DNA from: Actinokineospora sp. NBRC 105648
Lineage (GTDB): Bacteria > Actinomycetota > Actinomycetes > Mycobacteriales > Pseudonocardiaceae
DNA length: 64,000 bases
Assembly: GCF_030269645.1 (NCBI RefSeq)
Contig: NZ_BSTR01000018.1
Coordinates: forward strand, 62,001 to 126,000
Reading direction: 5' to 3'
Shown here: one piece after another, positions 18,755 to 25,731 of the stretch
Position numbering within the stretch: position 1 is the first letter of the stretch
Layout: every line of letters begins with the position of its first letter
Made by a program: the position numbers and the translations under genes
The notes under the pieces: model-generated
What the model was told of the DNA's origin: nothing
The model's database searches: none
What the model saw: the letters and a program-made list of their open reading frames with translations, nothing else

Positions 18755-19167
18755 CGGGCGAACAGCAGCCCGGGATCGGCCAGCGCCTTGAACTCCAGCG
18801 CGTTGCCCGCCGGGTCGCGCAGGAACATCGTCCACTGCTCCCCCGGCTCGCCGGCGAAGCGGACGTAGGGCTCGATCACGAACTCGGTGCCCACCGCGCG
18901 CAGCCGATCGGCGAGCTCGTGGAAGGCGGGCACGTCGAGCACCAGGCCGAAGTGCGGCACCGGCACGCCGTGGCCGTCGACCGGGTTGGTCGCGGCGTCC
19001 CCGCGCGCGGGTGCGAGGTGGGTGACGAGCTGGTGGCCCGCCAGGTCCCAGTCGACCCAGGTGTCGCTGTCGCGGCCCTGGGGACAGCCCAGGACGACGC
19101 CGTAGAAGTGCCGGGCCGCGGCGAGGTCGTCGACCGGTATGGCCAGGTGGAAGGCGGGCTTGCTCAT
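18751..19167 (-). CDS. VOC/glyoxalase family protein
   Basis: A 138-aa single-chain vicinal-oxygen-chelate protein with paired beta-alpha-beta-beta-beta modules: FHLAIPVDDLAAARHFYGVVLGC at the start and MFLRDPAGNALEFKALAD near the end. Metal ligands of the type H8 and E127 are plausible. Substrate unknown. ATG 19167 gives the family N-terminus; the open frame upstream lies antisense to the sigma factor gene. It is translationally coupled (4-nt overlap) to the AlkZ-like gene, which suggests a joint detoxification or repair role. Confidence 0.85.
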   Translation of the reverse strand: MSKPAFHLAIPVDDLAAARHFYGVVLGCPQGRDSDTWVDWDLAGHQLVTHLAPARGDAATNPVDGHGVPVPHFGLVLDVPAFHELADRLRAVGTEFVIEPYVRFAGEPGEQWTMFLRDPAGNALEFKALADPGLLFAR

Positions 19168-19203
19168 GGCCAGACGGTAGCGCGGAAGTTTTCCGCCGAC
19201 CTT

Positions 19204-19230
19204 GGCAACCTTTCCCGCCGCGGCACGGTC
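19204..19230 (+). promoter_or_regulatory. Possible ECF-type promoter upstream of the sigma gene
   Basis: GGCAACC (19204-19210) and GGTC (19227-19230) lie about 16-17 nt apart, resembling an ECF sigma promoter. It would place transcription start close to GTG 19237 and allow leaderless autoregulated expression. This is a weak single-site match. Confidence 0.3.
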
Positions 19231-19236
19231 TAGGGG

Positions 19237-19794
19237 GTGAACGGGAGCGACGGCGGGGGAGGTGGCGGTGTGCGGGGCGGCGATCTGGACTTCGACGGGT
19301 TCGTCCGCGAGCGCTACGACCAGCTGCTCCGCTACGCCGTCATGCTCACCGGCCGCCGGTGGGACGCCGAGGAGATAGTGCAGGAGGCGTTGCTGCGTTG
19401 TTTGCGGCGGTGGCGTCGGGTGCCGGCGGACAACGCGGTCGCTTATGCCCGTAAGGCGATCTATCACGAGTTCTTGCGGGTGGCGAAGCGGAAACCGCAG
19501 GTGCCGTTGGACGAGCTGACCGAGCAGCTGGACCTGGAGGACTTCTCCGGGGCGGTGGTCGACCGCGACCACGTCTTGATCATGTTGCAGCAGCTGCCGC
19601 CCCGGCAGCGGGCCGCGGTGCTCGCGCGGGTGGTGCACGACCTGTCCGAGGCGCAGGCCGCGGTCGAGCTGGACTGCTCGGTCGGCACCGTGAAGTCGCT
19701 GACCAGCCGGGGGATGGCCCGGGTCAGGCAGCTGTGGGGACAGGGGCAGTGGGGGCAGGAGCAGGCGGCCGCACCGGGAAGGAGGGGGTCATGA
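19237..19794 (+). CDS. SigE-family ECF RNA polymerase sigma factor
   Basis: A 185-aa sigma-70 family protein of the actinobacterial SigE group. Region 2 is FDGFVRERYDQLLRYAVMLTGRRWDAEEIVQEALLRC, written here as overlapping parts; region 4 is LQQLPPRQRAAVLARVVHDLSEAQAAVELDCSVGTVKSLTSRGMARV. Two GTG starts are possible: 19237 (perhaps leaderless) and 19270, which has GGGGAGG 7 nt upstream and would give 174 aa. The next gene starts inside its stop codon (ATGA), so sigma factor and membrane partner are made together. Confidence 0.92.
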   Translation: MNGSDGGGGGGVRGGDLDFDGFVRERYDQLLRYAVMLTGRRWDAEEIVQEALLRCLRRWRRVPADNAVAYARKAIYHEFLRVAKRKPQVPLDELTEQLDLEDFSGAVVDRDHVLIMLQQLPPRQRAAVLARVVHDLSEAQAAVELDCSVGTVKSLTSRGMARVRQLWGQGQWGQEQAAAPGRRGS

Positions 19795-21008
19795 TCGCTG
19801 AGGAGCAGGACCGCACCGTCAGCAGGCTGCGGCAGGAGCTGGGCACCGTGGACGTGCGCAGCAGGTCCGACCACCTCGACCGGGTGCTGCGGCAGGTGCA
19901 CGGGCGCAGGCGCGAGCAGCGCCAGCAGCGCTTGCAGATGCTGGCCGCGATGGCCGTCGTGGTGCTCGCCGTGGCGGGGGCGTTCGTGGTGATGTGGCGG
20001 ACCGCCGACGGCCCGGACCAGGTGGAGACCGCCTCGGTGCTGGACTGGCCGGTGCGCGGCGACCGGGCGGGCGACCAAGACCTGTTGTCCCGGGCCGAGG
20101 CCGCGTGGCGCGGGTCGGCGCGCGGTCCGGGCGGGCCGGTGCGCGCGGTGTACGCGGGCACCTCGCCCAACCGGGCGGCCAGTTTCCTGGTGGTGGCGCT
20201 GGTGTCGCCGGGCACCGCGGGCCGCGACCGGGTGGCGTTCGTGACCACCCCGGTGAGCGTGACCGGGAAGCCGGACGCGCGGCGGCTGCTGGTGCGGTCG
20301 GTGACCACGGTCGACGCGACCCAGCGCGGCATCGGCTTCCTGGCCGCGCACGCGGCGGGCGGCGACGAGCCGATCAGCGGCGGCGCCACCATCGGCGTGG
20401 CCATCGCCGCGCCGGGGGCCGCCGAGATCGAGGTGCGCACCTCCCTGCTCGACGACCAGGCCGACACCCCCGAGATCGAGCCGGGCGTGCTGTGGCCGGT
20501 GTTCGAGACCGGGGTCGGGGCGTGGAACTCCGGGATGACGGTGACCTCGGGCGGTCGGCCCGCGTCCTTCCGGCTCGCCGCCGGGGTCGACGACGCGCGG
20601 ACCGAGCCGGTGGCGCTGCGCACCGTGGACTCGACGCTGCGCGCGATCGGCGACGACGTGCGCCCCGGCGACCTGATCGCGACCCCCGAGGGGGTGCTGG
20701 GTGTGGTCCGCGACGCCACCGGCACGGTCGACACCCGGCTGACCGCGATCGGTCAGGTCGGCCTGGTCCGGTTGGCGATCTCCACCGTGCCCGGCCGCTT
20801 CGTCGACGGACCCGGTGGGACCACGCTGTTCGAGGCGACCGGGCCGGGTGAGTTCACCTCGGGCAACCGGGTGCTGCTGGTCGGGCGGGACCGCCCGGAG
20901 CTGTCGTTCAACGTCGCCCGGTTGTCCCGCTCGGGCGGTCTGTGGCAGGCCGAGCGGGTCGTCGACCCGCTGCGGACGAGCGCGGTGATGAGGATCGAGA
21001 ACCCATGA
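19791..21008 (+). CDS. Membrane protein coupled to the sigma factor (putative anti-sigma/sensor)
   Basis: A 405-aa protein. A cytoplasmic N-terminus of about 45 residues (RLRQELGTVDVRSRSDHLDRVLRQVHGRRREQ) is followed by one transmembrane helix (about 50-66, MLAAMAVVVLAVAGAFVVMW) and a roughly 335-residue extracytoplasmic domain I do not recognise. The ATG at 19791 has GGAAGGAGGGGG just upstream and overlaps the sigma gene stop. The arrangement is typical of SigE-family loci, where the second gene encodes a membrane protein presumed to modulate the sigma factor. No zinc-binding ZAS motif (HxxxCxxC) is visible, so an anti-sigma role is inference from context. Confidence 0.75.
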   Translation: MIAEEQDRTVSRLRQELGTVDVRSRSDHLDRVLRQVHGRRREQRQQRLQMLAAMAVVVLAVAGAFVVMWRTADGPDQVETASVLDWPVRGDRAGDQDLLSRAEAAWRGSARGPGGPVRAVYAGTSPNRAASFLVVALVSPGTAGRDRVAFVTTPVSVTGKPDARRLLVRSVTTVDATQRGIGFLAAHAAGGDEPISGGATIGVAIAAPGAAEIEVRTSLLDDQADTPEIEPGVLWPVFETGVGAWNSGMTVTSGGRPASFRLAAGVDDARTEPVALRTVDSTLRAIGDDVRPGDLIATPEGVLGVVRDATGTVDTRLTAIGQVGLVRLAISTVPGRFVDGPGGTTLFEATGPGEFTSGNRVLLVGRDRPELSFNVARLSRSGGLWQAERVVDPLRTSAVMRIENP

Positions 21009-21070
21009 GAAGACCACCGAGCAGGACGGGGACGGGGCGGCAGGGGCTGCCCCGCCCCCGGACCTGCCGA

Positions 21071-21622
21071 TCAGCTGGCCGAGGCCCAGCCGTTGCCCCA
21101 CACCCGGGCGCCGGGGCCCCAGTCCTTGGTGAGCTTGAAGAAGTGCTCGTGGTAGGGGTAGAGGCCGGTCCAGCAGTAGCCGTAGTAGCTGCCGTTGAGG
21201 GAGTAGCGGACCGGCACGCCGACCCGGGTGTCGGTGCCGAACGCGTTCCAGATCTCGACTCTGATCTCCTTGGCGAAGTAGGTCGGGTCGGTGCTGCCGG
21301 TGCCGCGCAGGCTCACGCACACCTTGCCGCCGCTGGTCGGCCAGAAGGTGCGCGAGGCCAGCGTGGAGCTGAAGTCGTAGGAGAAGTTGAAGGGCAGGCT
21401 GACCGCCTGGGCCGCCACCCCCGCGCCGGTGGGCCGGTCGGTGCCGTCGTCGGGCACCAGCGGCAGATCGGGTGCCCCGGGGATTGGTCGCCCCGCGGTG
21501 ACCTTGGCGACTTCGGTCGGGTCCTTGTCCTTGTCCCGCGGCTCGGCGGTGGCTTGGGCGGCGCACGCCAGAACCGCGAGTATTGACAGGACCAGGGCAG
21601 CGAAACGCTTTATCGATGACAT
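21071..21622 (-). CDS. Secreted protein of unknown function
   Basis: A 183-aa product with a classical signal peptide (MSSIKRF, then ALVLSILAVLACAAQA, with probable cleavage after ATA at about residue 26). The mature part is rich in aromatic residues and glycine (FNFSYDFSSTLASRTFW, then YSLNGSYYGYCWTGLYPYHEHFF), which suggests a small beta-rich extracellular domain; two cysteines (about 102 and 150) could form a disulfide. No family recognised. ATG 21622 has GGGGG 7 nt upstream. It converges with the sigma/membrane pair across a 62-bp gap. Confidence 0.7.
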   Translation of the reverse strand: MSSIKRFAALVLSILAVLACAAQATAEPRDKDKDPTEVAKVTAGRPIPGAPDLPLVPDDGTDRPTGAGVAAQAVSLPFNFSYDFSSTLASRTFWPTSGGKVCVSLRGTGSTDPTYFAKEIRVEIWNAFGTDTRVGVPVRYSLNGSYYGYCWTGLYPYHEHFFKLTKDWGPGARVWGNGWASAS

Positions 21623-22060
21623 GGGATAACCCCCGAACTTCGATTCCGGAAGACAGGAAAGGAAAGCTAGCCAGTGCACATGGTGGTCCACGTCCCGCAA
21701 TCGGGTGACACCGGCGTCAAATGTGCTATTGACCGGCAACAATGCAGCGAATGACGGAACCGGCAATGACCGACGAGAGTAGCCCGCGCGGCCGTTCGGC
21801 TGAATGGGTTTATTCTGTGAATTACCGGGAGCCACCACCGGCTGGGCCATGCGGGTCCGCGCGCCGCCCGACTGGCGCCCGGGGCGCGGCCGGGCCGGGT
21901 GCCAGTGTGGCCCACGCGGACCGACCTGCGGCTATTCGACGTATTCGGTTAAGGCAGCCCGCGGGTCCGGCCTGCTGAACCGCAAAGATTTCCGCCGGGT
22001 TGGCTCCCCCGCGGAAATCGCGCTCCCATCGCGCCGCCCTCGCGTGCGATGTGAGCGCGG
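21623..22060. promoter_or_regulatory. Intergenic region without a gene
   Basis: No convincing gene is present. The part next to 21622 should carry the promoter of the secreted-protein gene. A hairpin with 9-bp arms (21987-21995 with 22011-22019) is present; its role is unknown. Some short open frames occur but lack a plausible start signal and family likeness. Confidence 0.4.
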
Positions 22061-22097
22061 GGGACCGGCCGCACTGTGCAGGGGTGCGGCCGGTCCC
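22061..22097 (-). terminator. Strong hairpin downstream of the TetR gene
   Basis: A perfect 14-bp GC stem (22061-22074 with 22084-22097) and a 9-nt loop lie about 74 bp past the stop of the TetR gene at 22171. A U-tract is weak. Confidence 0.6.
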
Positions 22098-22170
22098 ACC
22101 ACCTTTCGTCGATTCACTGTGATCATTGTGAAAAGCCGCCCAGGGCCGTGGAAATCCCGACCGGAACGGG

Positions 22171-22794
22171 TCAGGCGTCCTCGAACCGGCTGCCCCACAT
22201 GCCCTCCGGGCTGAACCCGGTCGCGTCCGCGCCCGCCAGCGCGGGCAGCAGCATCCGCCACATCTCGGTCAGGCTGCGCGGGAGGTCGACGCCGTCGCGG
22301 CGGTGCCACCAGACCAGCTCCAGGCCGACGGCGACCGCGGTAACCAGGGTGGCCTGCAGCTCGACCGCGGGCGGGTCGGCCAGCGGCGAGTCCGCGGCCC
22401 GCAGGAAGTGGTCGACCGCGGCGCACCAGTGCTGCAGGAACGGGTCGCGGCGGTCACCGGCGCGGGCCAACCGCAGGCTGGCCCGCACGGTTGGCTCGCT
22501 CTGCAGCCAGCCGACCAGCGCGTGCGTCAGGTCGATCACCGACTGCAGCGCGGGCCGCTCGGCGGTGGCCAGCTTGCCGACCAGCTCGGCCACCAGGTCG
22601 CAGGCCTCGTTCTGCACGGCCCGGCAGATCTCGTCCTTGGAGGCGAAGTGGAAGTACAGCGCGCCCTTGGTGACCCCGCCCGCGCGGCAGATCCGGTCCA
22701 GGCTGGCACCGGCGTAGCCGTGCCGGGCGAACTCCTCGGCCGCGGCCTCCACCAGGTGCGATCGGGTGAGCTCGGAACGCGCCTGCCTCGGCAT
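22171..22794 (-). CDS. ScbR/ArpA-type TetR regulator (gamma-butyrolactone receptor or pseudo-receptor)
   Basis: A 207-aa TetR-family protein. The HTH (about 5-50) is RSHLVEAAAEEFARHGYAGASLDRICRAGGVTKGALYFHFASKDEI, given here as its overlapping parts; the GVTKGALYFHF helix is the hallmark of butyrolactone receptors. The ligand domain has the usual length. ATG 22794 starts the conserved MPRQARSELTR. An ARE-like operator lies about 80 bp upstream. With the neighbouring receptor it forms a receptor/pseudo-receptor pair as in scbR/scbR2 loci; which one binds the hormone is unknown. Confidence 0.88.
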   Translation of the reverse strand: MPRQARSELTRSHLVEAAAEEFARHGYAGASLDRICRAGGVTKGALYFHFASKDEICRAVQNEACDLVAELVGKLATAERPALQSVIDLTHALVGWLQSEPTVRASLRLARAGDRRDPFLQHWCAAVDHFLRAADSPLADPPAVELQATLVTAVAVGLELVWWHRRDGVDLPRSLTEMWRMLLPALAGADATGFSPEGMWGSRFEDA

Positions 22795-22873
22795 CAGCCC
22801 ACCCGCCGGATCGATAACGAGCCCAAGAAGTCCATCGCGGTCGCTCCCCCTGTCGGCACGTCGGGAGCACAGT

Positions 22874-22896
22874 ACAAAACCGACCGCGCGGTTTGT
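22874..22896. promoter_or_regulatory. ARE-like operator upstream of the 22171-22794 TetR gene
   Basis: An imperfect palindrome with left half ACAAAACCG and right half CGGTTTGT. This matches the autoregulatory-element pattern bound by butyrolactone receptors (ACAAACCG with CGGTTTGT). It lies between the two TetR genes, just beyond the stop of the second. Confidence 0.65.
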
Positions 22897-22906
22897 CAAG
22901 GCGGTC

Positions 22907-23536
22907 TCAGGCCGAGATGGCGGCCGCCCCTGACTCCACAATGGACTTGAAGCGGGCGCTGCGCCGGGGTGGGACCAGGCCGGGGAGCACGATCTGCCAC
23001 ATGTCGCGCATCCGGTCGGCCAGGTCCGCCCGGCCCGCGAGCACCTGCGAGGTGGTCTGCACCCCGGTGAACGAGGCGACCATGAACGCCGCGACCGCGT
23101 CCGGCTCGAGCCCCTCGCGCAGGTCGCCGTCCTGCTGGGCGGCGACCAGGCAGTCCCGGCACAGCGCGATCCACCAGCGGTAGGCGTCCGGCGCGGGCGA
23201 GGTGAAGGTGCCCTGCTCGATCACCAGCCGGATGCCCGCGCGCACCCGCACGTCCTCGCGCAGGCTCTCCGCCATCCGGAAGCTGAGCTCGATGAGCGTG
23301 CGCAGCCCGAGCTCGGCGCCCTGCGCGGTGTCCCAGACCCCGAACTGCTCGTCGATCAGCGCCTGGGCGAGCTCCTCCTTGGAGGCGAAGTGGAAGTACA
23401 GCGCGCCCTTGGTGACCCCGGCCTTGACCAGGATGTCCGATAGGCTGGCGGCCGCGAATCCGTGCTCGTCGAACACCGCCGCGGCCGCGTCCAGGATGAC
23501 CGCTCTGGTCCGCTCTGCCCGTTCTTGGCGTGGCAC
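22907..23536 (-). CDS. ScbR/ArpA-type TetR regulator, divergent from afsA
   Basis: A 209-aa gamma-butyrolactone receptor homologue. HTH stretches are RAVILDAAAAVFDEHGFAAAS and DILVKAGVTKGALYFHFASK; the ligand domain includes LRTLIELSFRMAE and AYRWWIALCRDCL. A tryptophan in that region is typical of A-factor-type ligand binding. GTG 23536 is chosen because GGAGGG lies 8 nt upstream and the product starts VPRQERAERTR like its relatives; the 13-residue extension upstream is not supported. It faces afsA across a 178-bp gap containing an ARE-like site. Confidence 0.9.
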   Translation of the reverse strand: MPRQERAERTRAVILDAAAAVFDEHGFAAASLSDILVKAGVTKGALYFHFASKEELAQALIDEQFGVWDTAQGAELGLRTLIELSFRMAESLREDVRVRAGIRLVIEQGTFTSPAPDAYRWWIALCRDCLVAAQQDGDLREGLEPDAVAAFMVASFTGVQTTSQVLAGRADLADRMRDMWQIVLPGLVPPRRSARFKSIVESGAAAISA

Positions 23537-23640
23537 AGGCCAATCCCTCCGAAAGTCCCTAACTGGGTTACCCACCGGTGGTGCAAGATGCGCGCGAAGC
23601 GCAACGCAGAGCGTAGCCCAAACTTCTGGCGAATCTTGAA

Positions 23641-23662
23641 AGAAAACCGTCCGGTAGGTATT
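23641..23662. promoter_or_regulatory. ARE-like operator in the tetR-afsA intergenic region
   Basis: The core AAAACCGTCCGGTAGGTATT (23643-23662) fits the AfsA/ScbR autoregulatory-element pattern: an AACCG half-site, a central CCGG and a GGTATT half. It lies 53 bp upstream of the afsA start and about 105 bp from the divergent receptor start, where a receptor could repress both. Confidence 0.7.
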
Positions 23663-23714
23663 AGCTTATTGGTGTCCCGCACGCCCAGGTGGGGCCAGGC
23701 ACGAGGGGGAACCG

Positions 23715-24665
23715 ATGGCGTCCATGATGGCGGACGAGAGAAACGGCGCCGCGGGGCCATTACCCCACGCGGGGCCGTCCATGTACGAACAGACGGTCCC
23801 GCGGCACCTCGTCCACCGTTCGGCGGTGTCGGAGGTGTTCCTGACCGGGTTCCAGCAGGTCGGCGTCGACACCTTCCACGTCGCGGCGCAGTGGCCGCGG
23901 GCCCACACCTTCTTCGGCCCGCGCAACCCGACCACGCACGACCCGCTGCTGTTCGTCGAGACCATCCGCCAGGCCGGGCTGCTGGTGGCCCACCGCGGCC
24001 TGGCCGTGCCCCTCGACCACCGGTTCCTCTCCCACCACAAGACCTACGACATCGACCCCGAGGGGCTGGTCGTGGGCAGGCGCCCGACCGACGTGCTGCT
24101 GGTGGTGACCGTGCCCGCGGGCCCGCCCGCGCAGGCCCGGCGGATGATGCGGTTCAGCTGCCACCGCGACGGCGAACTGGTCGCGACCGCGGCGGTGCAG
24201 TGGAGCTGCCTGAGCGACGGGTCCTACCGCCGGGTGCGCGGCGACCGGATCACCTGCGGCCAGACCCCGACCGAGCCCGCGGCGGGCCCGGTGCCGCCGC
24301 GGTCGGTGGGCCGCGTGCGCGCCGAGGACGTCGTGCTCACCCCGACGCCGGTCGACCGGGCCTGGTCGCTGCGGGTGGACACCCGGCACCCGGTGATGTT
24401 CGACCACCCCACCGACCACGTGCCGGGCATGGTGGCGGTGGAGGCGGCGCGGCAGGCGGCGATGCTCACCATGGGCACCCCCGACGCGCTGCCGGTGGCC
24501 GCGCGCTTCGGGTTCCACCGGTTCATCGAGTACGACGAGCCGTGCGTGGTGGCGGCCGATCCGCCGGTGGTCGTCGACCACGACCGCACGGAGGTCGCGG
24601 TGCGGCTCACCCAGGGCCGCGACGTCGCGGTGGACGGTGTCCTTACGCTTGTCAGGCATGACTGA
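23715..24665 (+). CDS. AfsA/ScbA-type gamma-butyrolactone synthase
   Basis: A 316-aa protein with two A-factor-biosynthesis hotdog repeats (about 30-150 and 195-310). Typical residues are TVPRHLVHRSAVSEVFLTGF, then HTFFGPRNPTTHDPLLFVETIRQAG in overlapping parts, and MFDHPTDHVPGMVAVEAARQAA. AfsA condenses a beta-ketoacyl-ACP with dihydroxyacetone phosphate, the key step to butyrolactone hormones. ATG 23715 has GAGGGGGA 4 nt upstream. Codon 16 is a rare TTA (23760-23762), which would be avoided only if translation began at ATG 23781. The stop overlaps the next gene by 8 nt. Confidence 0.93.
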   Translation: MASMMADERNGAAGPLPHAGPSMYEQTVPRHLVHRSAVSEVFLTGFQQVGVDTFHVAAQWPRAHTFFGPRNPTTHDPLLFVETIRQAGLLVAHRGLAVPLDHRFLSHHKTYDIDPEGLVVGRRPTDVLLVVTVPAGPPAQARRMMRFSCHRDGELVATAAVQWSCLSDGSYRRVRGDRITCGQTPTEPAAGPVPPRSVGRVRAEDVVLTPTPVDRAWSLRVDTRHPVMFDHPTDHVPGMVAVEAARQAAMLTMGTPDALPVAARFGFHRFIEYDEPCVVAADPPVVVDHDRTEVAVRLTQGRDVAVDGVLTLVRHD

Positions 24666-25650
24666 GTCTGCGCTGTTGAGTTGCCCCACCGACCTCGGGC
24701 AGGTCCTGGTGACCGGTGGCACCGGCTTCATCGGCTCGGCGGTGGTGCGCGCGCTGCTGGGGGCCGGGGTGAGTCCCGCCAAGACCAGGGTGCTCTCCCG
24801 GCGCGGCCTGCCGGAGTGGATGAGCGCGGTCGGCGTCCGGTCGGTGCGCGCCGACCTGCCCGATCCGTCCGGTGTGGACAGTGCGGTGGCCGGGGTGGAC
24901 ACGGTGCTGCACCTGGCCGCACACGTCGGCTCGGACCCGCGGCGCTGCGACGCGGTGAACATCGGCGGCACCCGGGCGATCCTGAGCGCGGCGCGCCGGG
25001 CCGGGGTGCGCCGGACGGTCCAGCTGAGCACGTCCTCGGTGTACGGCGAGTCCGTCCACAGAGGACACCGCGAGGTGGAGATCACGCCCGCGCCCGCCTC
25101 GGCCACCAGCCGCTCCCGGCTGGCCGCCGAGGAGGTGGCGCTCGGCGAGGGGTCGATCGTGCTGCGCCCGCACCTGGTCTACGGCGCGGGCGACCGGTGG
25201 TTCGTCCCCACCCTGGCCCGGGTGCTGCGCGCCGTCCCGACCTGGGTCGACGGCGGCACCGCGCTGGCCTCGCTGGTGGCGGTGGACGACCTGGGCGCGG
25301 CCATCGCGCGGCTGGCCGACCCGGCGGTGGACCTCGAGCCGGGCGCGATCCTGCACGTGAACCACCCGGTGCCGGTGAGCATGCGGTGGCTGATCAGCTC
25401 GCTGGCGGCGTGGACCGGCTTCCCGCTGCCGTCGGGCTCGCTGCCCCGCGCCGAGCACCGGGAGCGCACGCGGCGGGCGCTGCCGTGGCTGACCGACCAC
25501 CAGTTCTCGCTCTTCGCCGACGACCACTACTACGACAGCACCCGCATCTGGACCGCGACCGGCGTCGACCCCGGCCCCGGGCCCGGGGTGCGGCTGGCGG
25601 CGGCCGCGGGCTGGTACCGGGAGACCCTCGCGGGCGCCAACTCGAACTGA
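24658..25650 (+). CDS. NAD-dependent epimerase/dehydratase (butyrolactone reductase candidate)
   Basis: A 330-aa extended short-chain dehydrogenase. The Rossmann motif is VTGGTGFIGSAVVRALL, then STSSVYGES and downstream RPHLVYGAGDRWFVPTLARV. The catalytic Tyr of the YxxxK motif is replaced by a R-S-R-L-A-A context (ATSRSRLAAEEVAL), so chemistry may differ from classic epimerases. Its overlap with afsA implies joint translation; a reductase acting on the butyrolactone intermediate (as proposed for JadW2/BarS1-like enzymes) is the most likely role. Confidence 0.8.
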   Translation: MTESALLSCPTDLGQVLVTGGTGFIGSAVVRALLGAGVSPAKTRVLSRRGLPEWMSAVGVRSVRADLPDPSGVDSAVAGVDTVLHLAAHVGSDPRRCDAVNIGGTRAILSAARRAGVRRTVQLSTSSVYGESVHRGHREVEITPAPASATSRSRLAAEEVALGEGSIVLRPHLVYGAGDRWFVPTLARVLRAVPTWVDGGTALASLVAVDDLGAAIARLADPAVDLEPGAILHVNHPVPVSMRWLISSLAAWTGFPLPSGSLPRAEHRERTRRALPWLTDHQFSLFADDHYYDSTRIWTATGVDPGPGPGVRLAAAAGWYRETLAGANSN

Positions 25651-25659
25651 GGGTCATAA

Positions 25660-25671
25660 AGTTCTAGAACT
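25660..25671. promoter_or_regulatory. GntR operator copy 1, upstream of trpB
   Basis: A perfect 12-bp palindrome AGTTCTAGAACT. It has the same central CTAG and half-site layout as operators of HutC/DasR-type GntR regulators (for example GGTCTAGACC). It lies upstream of the predicted -35 of the trpB promoter. Confidence 0.75.
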
Positions 25672-25679
25672 CTTGGCGG

Positions 25680-25707
25680 TTGTGAGCTACCGTCTGCGTC
25701 ATAGAGT
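25680..25707 (+). promoter_or_regulatory. Predicted promoter of trpB-trpA-gntR
   Basis: A TTGTGA (25680-25685) and TAGAGT (25702-25707) pair is separated by 16 nt. Operator copy 2 covers the end of the -10 box, so repressor binding would block the polymerase. Confidence 0.5.
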
Positions 25708-25716
25708 TCTAGAACT
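25705..25716. promoter_or_regulatory. GntR operator copy 2, upstream of trpB
   Basis: This is an exact second copy of AGTTCTAGAACT, 45 bp centre-to-centre from the first. It overlaps the predicted -10 and ends 15 bp before the trpB GTG. Two identical sites 45 bp apart suggest cooperative binding by one dimeric repressor. Confidence 0.75.
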
Positions 25717-25731
25717 TTAAGGGAGGCTCCC

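Noticed and set aside
21742-22214. Short plus-strand frames between the secreted-protein gene and the TetR gene
   Set aside because: They have no start signal or conserved composition and run over a terminator-like hairpin.
22171-23536. General TetR efflux repressors
   Set aside because: Both carry the GVTKGALYFHF recognition helix typical of butyrolactone receptors and are next to an AfsA synthase.
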